The position numbers and the translations under genes are program-made. A stretch of DNA of 39,391 nucleotides from JBFWWW01 sp050245975 (GTDB lineage Bacteria; Pseudomonadota; Alphaproteobacteria; Rhizobiales; Hyphomicrobiaceae): assembly GCA_050245975.1 (NCBI GenBank), contig JBFWWW010000012.1:1-39391 (forward strand), given 5' to 3'. Below are positions 33,721 through 39,391 of the stretch, piece after piece (position 1 is the first letter of the stretch; every line of letters starts with the position of its first letter). The notes beneath the pieces were generated by a model. The model was not told where the DNA came from. It saw only the letters and a program-made list of their open reading frames with translations, and did no database searches.

Positions 33721-35340
33721 TCAACCCTTGTCGAGGTGCGGGAGCGGGTCGACGGGCTTGGAGCCCTGCCGCAGCTCGAAGTGCACCTGAGGCTGCTCGA
33801 CCGATCCGCTCTTGCCGGCCTTGGCGATCACTTGGCCGCGCTTCACCGTGTCGCCACGGCGCACGAGCAGCTGGTCGTTGTGCGCGTAGGCCGACACCCA
33901 GCCGTTGTCGTGCCGGATCAGCAGAAGATTGCCGAAGCCCTTGATCTCGGATCCCGCATAGGCGACCACACCGGCCTCGGCGGCATGAACCTCAGCACCC
34001 ATCGGCACCGCCAGGTTGATGCCGTCATTGCTGGTGCCGTCCGGCCGCTTGCCGTAGGGCGCGATGATGCGGCCGGTCACGGGCCAGCGGAACTTGGCGC
34101 TGCCGGCCGCGGCGGAGCGCCCGGCCGCCGGCGTCTCTGTTGCGATGGGCGTGACGTCGGTCATCGTGTCGCCGCGCGAGGCGACCTTCTTCTCCTCGAG
34201 CGGGGCGGCTTCGGCTGCGGGCTCGGGCGCGGCATTGATGATGCGCGGCGTATAGGCGCCGGTGACCGGCGCGGCACGCGGCGGGGTGGCCGGGGCCGCC
34301 TCGGCCGTCTTCCGGGGCAGCGTTTCGACGGCCGCCGGAGCCGGAGATGCCGGCGGCGGCGGCGCAGCAGCGACGGCAGCCCCACCGGCAGGCACGCGCA
34401 ACACGACGCCCGGACGCATGCGCGCCGGATCGGCGATGTTGTTGTTGCGCTGCAGCTCGGCAACCGTGGTGCCGTAGCGGCGAGAGATACCGTAGAGCGA
34501 CTCGCCGGGCTTCAGCTCATGACTACCCGTCCAACCCGCTGCGACAGGAGTTGCGGCCGGAGCTGCCGGTGCCGCAACGGCAGGCGGGTCCGCCGCGACC
34601 GGCGCGCGCTGCTCGACGGGCTCGACCCTGGCGATGGGATTTGCGATCGGATGACGCGGATGCGTGCGCGCGCCGCGCGGCAGGAACAGGCGCTGCCCCG
34701 GCTGCACGATGGGCGAGGTCAAACCGTTGGCATCCATGATCGCCGACACGGCGACGCCGGTGCGCCGCGATACTCCGTAGAGCGTCTCGCCCTGCTGTAC
34801 CTCGACCAGCTCGCCGCCGGGGCCGGGCTGCGAGGGAGCTGCGGGCGGCGCGTAAGCGGCCGGAGCCGGTTGACGATGCGGCGTGCCGTCGAGACGCGGC
34901 GGCACCTGCTGCTCATACGCGCGATCGTACCGGCTGTCATAGGGAGCCGAGTTGGAGGGCGGCGGCTGGGCGCCGATGTCGGGCAGGCTTGCCACCCGCA
35001 CATCGTCGCGCCGCTGCGGCGGGGACTGGTAGCCATAGCGCTGGTCGGCGCCGTAGGCCGGGCGATAGGGCGCGTTGTAAGAATCGGGCGGGGGAACGTT
35101 CGGCCCGTAGCCGGCACCGGAGGGATTGAGCGGCGCGGACGAATAGCGACCGCCGATCGGCTCGGGCGGAACGGGCGCCTTCTCGCTTGTCAGGTTGAAG
35201 GCCGGCCCGTCGAAGCGCGTGACGTCCGAGCTGCAGCCGCCGACGAGCGCCGCAATACCAAAAGCCCCGCCCATCGCTGCACGATGAGCGCGGAGAACTG
35301 TCCGCCAAGCACGCTGGCAAGTACGCTGGTTACTCAACAT
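33721..35340 (-). CDS. LysM and M23-domain lipoprotein (NlpD-like)
   Basis: A 539-residue outer-envelope protein. A signal peptide with lipobox LVGGC (Cys about 36) marks a lipoprotein. A long Pro/Tyr-rich linker leads to a first LysM domain (VEVQQGETLYGVSRRTGVAV), then another Pro/Ala linker and a second LysM (HELKPGESLYGISRRYGTTV). The C-terminal LytM/M23 domain (about 420-535) has VSAYAHN and VHFELRQG, but the first zinc motif HxxxD reads NDGINLAV, so the enzyme is probably inactive. In that respect it resembles NlpD/EnvC factors that activate cell-wall amidases at division. The ATG at 35340 has an AGGTGGG site and gives a normal signal peptide. Confidence 0.9.
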   Translation of the reverse strand: MLSNQRTCQRAWRTVLRAHRAAMGGAFGIAALVGGCSSDVTRFDGPAFNLTSEKAPVPPEPIGGRYSSAPLNPSGAGYGPNVPPPDSYNAPYRPAYGADQRYGYQSPPQRRDDVRVASLPDIGAQPPPSNSAPYDSRYDRAYEQQVPPRLDGTPHRQPAPAAYAPPAAPSQPGPGGELVEVQQGETLYGVSRRTGVAVSAIMDANGLTSPIVQPGQRLFLPRGARTHPRHPIANPIARVEPVEQRAPVAADPPAVAAPAAPAATPVAAGWTGSHELKPGESLYGISRRYGTTVAELQRNNNIADPARMRPGVVLRVPAGGAAVAAAPPPPASPAPAAVETLPRKTAEAAPATPPRAAPVTGAYTPRIINAAPEPAAEAAPLEEKKVASRGDTMTDVTPIATETPAAGRSAAAGSAKFRWPVTGRIIAPYGKRPDGTSNDGINLAVPMGAEVHAAEAGVVAYAGSEIKGFGNLLLIRHDNGWVSAYAHNDQLLVRRGDTVKRGQVIAKAGKSGSVEQPQVHFELRQGSKPVDPLPHLDKG

Positions 35341-35365
35341 GAAACCCACCTCTACACCGATCAAC

Positions 35366-35388
35366 CATTAACCCTTAATGCGTTAATG
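35366..35388 (-). promoter_or_regulatory. TTAA-rich inverted repeat upstream of the NlpD-like gene
   Basis: CATTAAC (35366-35372) and GTTAATG (35382-35388) are perfect inverted arms around a nine-base spacer that contains a third TTAA. It lies 26 bases before the start codon. The TTAA spacing does not fit the CtrA consensus TTAA-N7-TTAA. Confidence 0.4.
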
Positions 35389-35432
35389 GGTCGTAAACGG
35401 CGGGGTGAAAATCAGCGGTCGGCGAGGATTGT

Positions 35433-36197
35433 TCAGCGCGCGAGACCGCGGGTCAGCGCATCGCGCATGGGATCGCAGGTGAGATCGAGCGACAGCGGCG
35501 TGACGGAGATGTGGCCATTGTAGATGGCCCACAGGTCCGTGCCCTCGCGGGCTGCAGACCGGCGGCGCTCGAAGGCGAGCCAGTAGTAGGGATTGCCCCA
35601 GGTATCGAGCCGCTCGTCGATCTGCAGCAGACCGGGATCGCGCCGTCCCTGCCGCGTCACGACGAGGCCCGCGACGTCGGCGGGCTCGCGATCGGGAAAG
35701 TTGACGTTGACGAGCGTGTTCGGCGCCCACTCGACGGCGAGCAGCTTGCGGATCAGCGCGGGCCCATGCGCGATCGCCGTCTGCCAGCGGATGCCGCGCC
35801 CTGGCTCGAAGCCGAAGGCCTGCGACAGCGCCACCGAGCGCGCGCCGAGCAGCGTGCCCTCGAAGGCGCCGGCGATGGTGCCGGAATAGGTCACGTCCTC
35901 GGCGAGATTGGCGCCGCGATTGACACCCGACAGCACGAGATCCGGAACCTTGCCCTGCAGCACATGGCGCACGCCCATGATGACGCTGTCGGTCGGCGTG
36001 CCGCGCACGGCGAACGCGCGCTCGTCGAGCTGCCGGATGCGCAGCGGCTCGTGCAGCGTGAGCGAGTGGCCGGCGCCCGACTGGTTGGTCTCGGGCGCCA
36101 CGACCCACACGTCGCGGCTCAGCTCGCCCGCGATCTGGCGCAGCGCGTGCAGCCCCGGCGCGTCGATGCCGTCGTCGTTGGTGATGAGGATGCGCAT
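35433..36197 (-). CDS. surE: 5'/3'-nucleotidase SurE
   Basis: A 254-residue metal-dependent phosphatase acting on nucleoside monophosphates. The N-terminal metal site is MRILITNDDGIDAPGL (Asp8, Asp9). The conserved segment SGVNRGANLAEDVTYSGTIA and AFEGTLLGARSVALS follow, and the C-terminus has WAIYNGHISVTPLSLD. Length is normal. It begins 11 bases after serS. The gene that often follows surE, pcm for protein L-isoaspartate methyltransferase, is not present; the next gene is the NlpD-like lipoprotein after 92 bases. Confidence 0.97.
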   Translation of the reverse strand: MRILITNDDGIDAPGLHALRQIAGELSRDVWVVAPETNQSGAGHSLTLHEPLRIRQLDERAFAVRGTPTDSVIMGVRHVLQGKVPDLVLSGVNRGANLAEDVTYSGTIAGAFEGTLLGARSVALSQAFGFEPGRGIRWQTAIAHGPALIRKLLAVEWAPNTLVNVNFPDREPADVAGLVVTRQGRRDPGLLQIDERLDTWGNPYYWLAFERRRSAAREGTDLWAIYNGHISVTPLSLDLTCDPMRDALTRGLAR

Positions 36198-36208
36198 GCC
36201 GCTCCAGT

Positions 36209-37561
<1,353 letters not shown>

Positions 37562-37637
37562 GGGTTCGCCTCGGCCATCTGCGTCAGGTTGCCGGTGCTA
37601 TACGCCGGCCGGTCGCGCCGGTCCAGCCGGCAGGGCG

Positions 37638-38444
37638 TCAGGCCCCTTTCGCCGCCTCTTCGGCGAGGCGAGCCTTCTCGACGCGGGACACCGCATAGAT
37701 CGAGCCCTCGTAGAGAAGGATGGTCGGCAGCGCCATGGCAATCATGCTGAAGGGATCGGGCGGCGACAGCACGGCCGCGACCGCGGTGATGGCGACGATG
37801 GCGTAGCGGCGGAATTCGCGCAGCTGCTGCGCGCCGACGATGCCGGCGCGCGCGAGCAGCGTCAGCGCGACGGGCAGCTGGAAGCAGATGCCGAAGCCGA
37901 GGATCAGCGTCATGATGAGCGACAGGTATTCGGATACGCGCGCCTGCAGGTGGATTTCCACCTGCCCGCCCGTCTGCTCCATGCTGAGGAAGAACTTCAT
38001 CGCCAGCGGCATGACGATGAAATAGACGACGCACGCGCCGGCGATGAACAGCAGCGGCGTGGCAATGAGGTACGGCAGGAACGCCTTGCGCTCGTTCTTG
38101 TAGAGGCCGGGGGCGACGAACTTGTAAAGCTGGTTGGCGATGATCGGAAAGGCGAGGCAGACGGCGCCGAACAGCGCCAGCTTGAGCTGGGTGAAGAAGA
38201 ATTCATGCGGGGCGGTGTAGATCATCTCGATCTTCTGATGATCGCCGCGCGCCCACTGATAGGGCCACACGAGCACGTTGTAGATCTGCTTGGCGAAGAA
38301 GAAGCAGACGATGAAGGCGATGCCGATGCCGATCAGGGAATAGATGAGCCGCTGGCGCAGCTCGATGAGGTGATCCATCAGCGGCGCTTTGGAGGCGTCG
38401 ATCTCGTCCTGGCCGTCGCGATTGACGCTCTCCTGCGTGGCCAT
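37638..38444 (-). CDS. tatC: Twin-arginine translocase subunit TatC
   Basis: A 268-residue inner-membrane protein that receives folded substrates with twin-arginine signals. The N-terminal cytoplasmic segment APLMDHLIELRQRLIYSLIG carries the conserved glutamate region. Six helices follow, with the periplasmic loop YTAPHEFFFTQLKLALFGAV and the conserved FGICFQLPVALTLLARAGIV. It begins three bases after the tatB stop, so the two are coupled. Confidence 0.97.
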   Translation of the reverse strand: MATQESVNRDGQDEIDASKAPLMDHLIELRQRLIYSLIGIGIAFIVCFFFAKQIYNVLVWPYQWARGDHQKIEMIYTAPHEFFFTQLKLALFGAVCLAFPIIANQLYKFVAPGLYKNERKAFLPYLIATPLLFIAGACVVYFIVMPLAMKFFLSMEQTGGQVEIHLQARVSEYLSLIMTLILGFGICFQLPVALTLLARAGIVGAQQLREFRRYAIVAITAVAAVLSPPDPFSMIAMALPTILLYEGSIYAVSRVEKARLAEEAAKGA

Positions 38445-38447
38445 GCC

Positions 38448-38879
38448 TCAGGCCTCCGACTTGTGGGGTTCGGGCGTCTGTGCGATCGCTGCGGGCTGAA
38501 CGTCCCCGGCCGGGGCCGGCAGGCTCTCGGTGACCGGCGCGACGGGCGCCGCCGCATCCGCGGTATCGACGGCCGCAGTGTCGACGGCCTTCTCGACCTC
38601 CTCGCGCGAAGCGGCGATCTGCGCTTCCACCGTGCGCTCGGCGTCGCGCATGGAAGCCTCCGCATCCTGGCCGATCTTCTCGACGTCCTTCTTGAGCTGG
38701 TCGATCTCGCTGTCCCGCATCGCCTCTTCGAACTGGGCGCGGAACTCGTTGGCATGCCGCTTGATGACGCCGACATACTTGCCGATCGTGCGCAGCAACG
38801 CCGGCAGGTCCTTGGGACCGACAACGACGAGCGCCACGATCCCGAGAAGCAGCAGCTTGCTGGACGTCAGATCAAACAT
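38448..38879 (-). CDS. tatB: Twin-arginine translocase subunit TatB
   Basis: A 143-residue protein with one N-terminal helix (MFDLTSSKLLLLGIVALVVV) and the conserved GPKDLPALLRTIGKYVG that starts the amphipathic helix. A charged helical stretch (about 40-100) and an Ala/Pro/Thr-rich tail follow. It binds TatC and takes part in signal-peptide recognition. It lies between tatA (98 bases) and tatC (3 bases). Confidence 0.95.
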   Translation of the reverse strand: MFDLTSSKLLLLGIVALVVVGPKDLPALLRTIGKYVGVIKRHANEFRAQFEEAMRDSEIDQLKKDVEKIGQDAEASMRDAERTVEAQIAASREEVEKAVDTAAVDTADAAAPVAPVTESLPAPAGDVQPAAIAQTPEPHKSEA

Positions 38880-38928
38880 TCGTCTTGTCCGCCGATGGCC
38901 AAAGTCCGGCCGCGACGGGGAGCACGCT

Positions 38929-38948
38929 GCCGGCGATCGATCGCCGGC
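38929..38948. other. 20-base perfect palindrome between tatA and tatB
   Basis: GCCGGCGATC is followed directly by its reverse complement GATCGCCGGC. In RNA this makes a hairpin of eight GC-rich pairs with a TCGA loop, inside the 98-base tatA-tatB gap. No T-run follows on the tat strand, so it is not an ordinary terminator. Confidence 0.8.
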
Positions 38949-38977
38949 GCCTCATTCCGTCAGAGCCGGGACCGGCC

Positions 38978-39226
38978 TCACGTTGTCCTGGTCGTCTCGG
39001 CGCCGGTGCGCTCGGGCTTGGCCTGCGCCTCGATGGTCCGCGGCGGCTCAGGTGTCCTGGGTGCCGGCGGCGCCGGGGCGTCGTCATCCTCGGCCATGCC
39101 CTTCTTGAAGCTTTTGATGCCCTTGGCCATGTCGCCCATGATGGAGGAAATCTTGCCGCTGCCGCCGAACAGCAGCAGGGCCACCACGAGGAAAATGAGC
39201 CAATGCCAGACGCTCATACTACCCAT
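38978..39226 (-). CDS. tatA: Twin-arginine translocase subunit TatA
   Basis: An 82-residue pore-forming protein. The N-terminus MGSMSVWHWLIFLVVALLLF with the following GGSGKISSIMGDMAKGIKSF matches alphaproteobacterial TatA, with the transmembrane helix, the hinge and the amphipathic helix in order. The tail is acidic and proline-rich. The ATG at 39226 has an AGGAG site nine bases upstream and gives the usual MGS start; the ATG at 39217 is less well spaced. It opens the tatA-tatB-tatC-serS-surE run. Confidence 0.95.
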   Translation of the reverse strand: MGSMSVWHWLIFLVVALLLFGGSGKISSIMGDMAKGIKSFKKGMAEDDDAPAPPAPRTPEPPRTIEAQAKPERTGAETTRTT

Positions 39227-39244
39227 TGAAAGAACGCTCCTCTG

Positions 39245-39262
39245 ATGCACGCAGTCGTGCAT
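39245..39262 (-). promoter_or_regulatory. Inverted repeat upstream of tatA
   Basis: ATGCACG-CAGT-CGTGCAT is a perfect seven-base inverted repeat that ends five bases before the tatA ribosome-binding site. No T-run follows, so an operator or mRNA hairpin is more likely than a terminator. The 129 bases beyond it to the window edge hold no gene I can support. Confidence 0.5.
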
Positions 39263-39391
39263 GGTTTTGACTGCACTATCGCAGAAAGACCCTGGGCCGG
39301 CAAGGCAAGCGGGCGCCACTTAACCTTCGGCGGCAAGCCCAGAAAACGGCGACTTGCGGCATTTGCGGCGAAGCGGTCGGCGCTCAAGACG

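Noticed and set aside
35366..35388. CtrA box upstream of the NlpD-like gene
   Set aside because: TTAA elements are spaced by 3, 4 or 11 bases, not the 7 of the consensus, so I did not call it CtrA.
39263..39391. C-terminus of scpB expected upstream of tatA
   Set aside because: The remaining 129 bases have short frames with no recognisable ScpB sequence, so no gene was called.

Overview
The window is about 66% GC, densely packed, and carries gene sets typical of Alphaproteobacteria, most likely order Hyphomicrobiales (Rhizobiales). Markers are proS-lolC-lolD in one run, tatABC-serS-surE next to a LysM/M23 lipoprotein, a DUF815 ATPase beside yajC-secD-secF, and homologues of mitochondrial complex I assembly factors behind secF. 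No phage, insertion sequence, CRISPR array or plasmid function was seen. Most of the window is core chromosome.

Left part (1-14.4 kb): the start of a gene that resembles a radical SAM protein, behind a large RND/MMPL exporter; a class I histone-deacetylase-like amidohydrolase; TusA; a periplasmic TPR protein; an aldo/keto reductase; a small membrane protein; tRNA-Val(CAC) with a clear promoter; an MFS exporter; a polyamine pair (PLP decarboxylase and agmatinase-type ureohydrolase, overlapping start and stop); then lolD, lolC and proS, all on the minus strand.

Middle (14.4-27.3 kb): a 550-base gap with a candidate small RNA (promoter plus perfect terminator); a FadB-like bifunctional enzyme divergent from a DmdB-like acyl-CoA ligase; a NUDIX hydrolase; a 39-residue basic protein; a methyltransferase, with a fragment of a second methyltransferase 3' end nearby; a lower-GC single-gene insertion encoding a TIR-domain protein; uvrA; a YafY/WYL regulator with a promoter and operator; and a secreted SGNH hydrolase.

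Right part (27.3-39.4 kb): a minus-strand run yajC-secD-secF-NDUFAF3-like-NDUFAF6-like-SGNH hydrolase with short gaps or overlaps, joining protein translocation to probable respiratory-complex assembly. Divergent from it are a DUF815 ATPase, a hotdog thioesterase and a DUF924 protein. The last block is tatA-tatB-tatC-serS-surE-LysM/M23 lipoprotein on the minus strand. The pcm gene often found between surE and the M23 gene is absent, a 20-base perfect palindrome lies between tatA and tatB, and an inverted repeat precedes tatA.

The best leads for something undescribed are the sRNA candidate at 14.65-14.86 kb, the isolated TIR gene, the Sec/complex I assembly/SGNH coupling, the methyltransferase relic, and the tatA-tatB palindrome. 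None is an obvious new multi-gene system. All functions are inferred from sequence reading alone.
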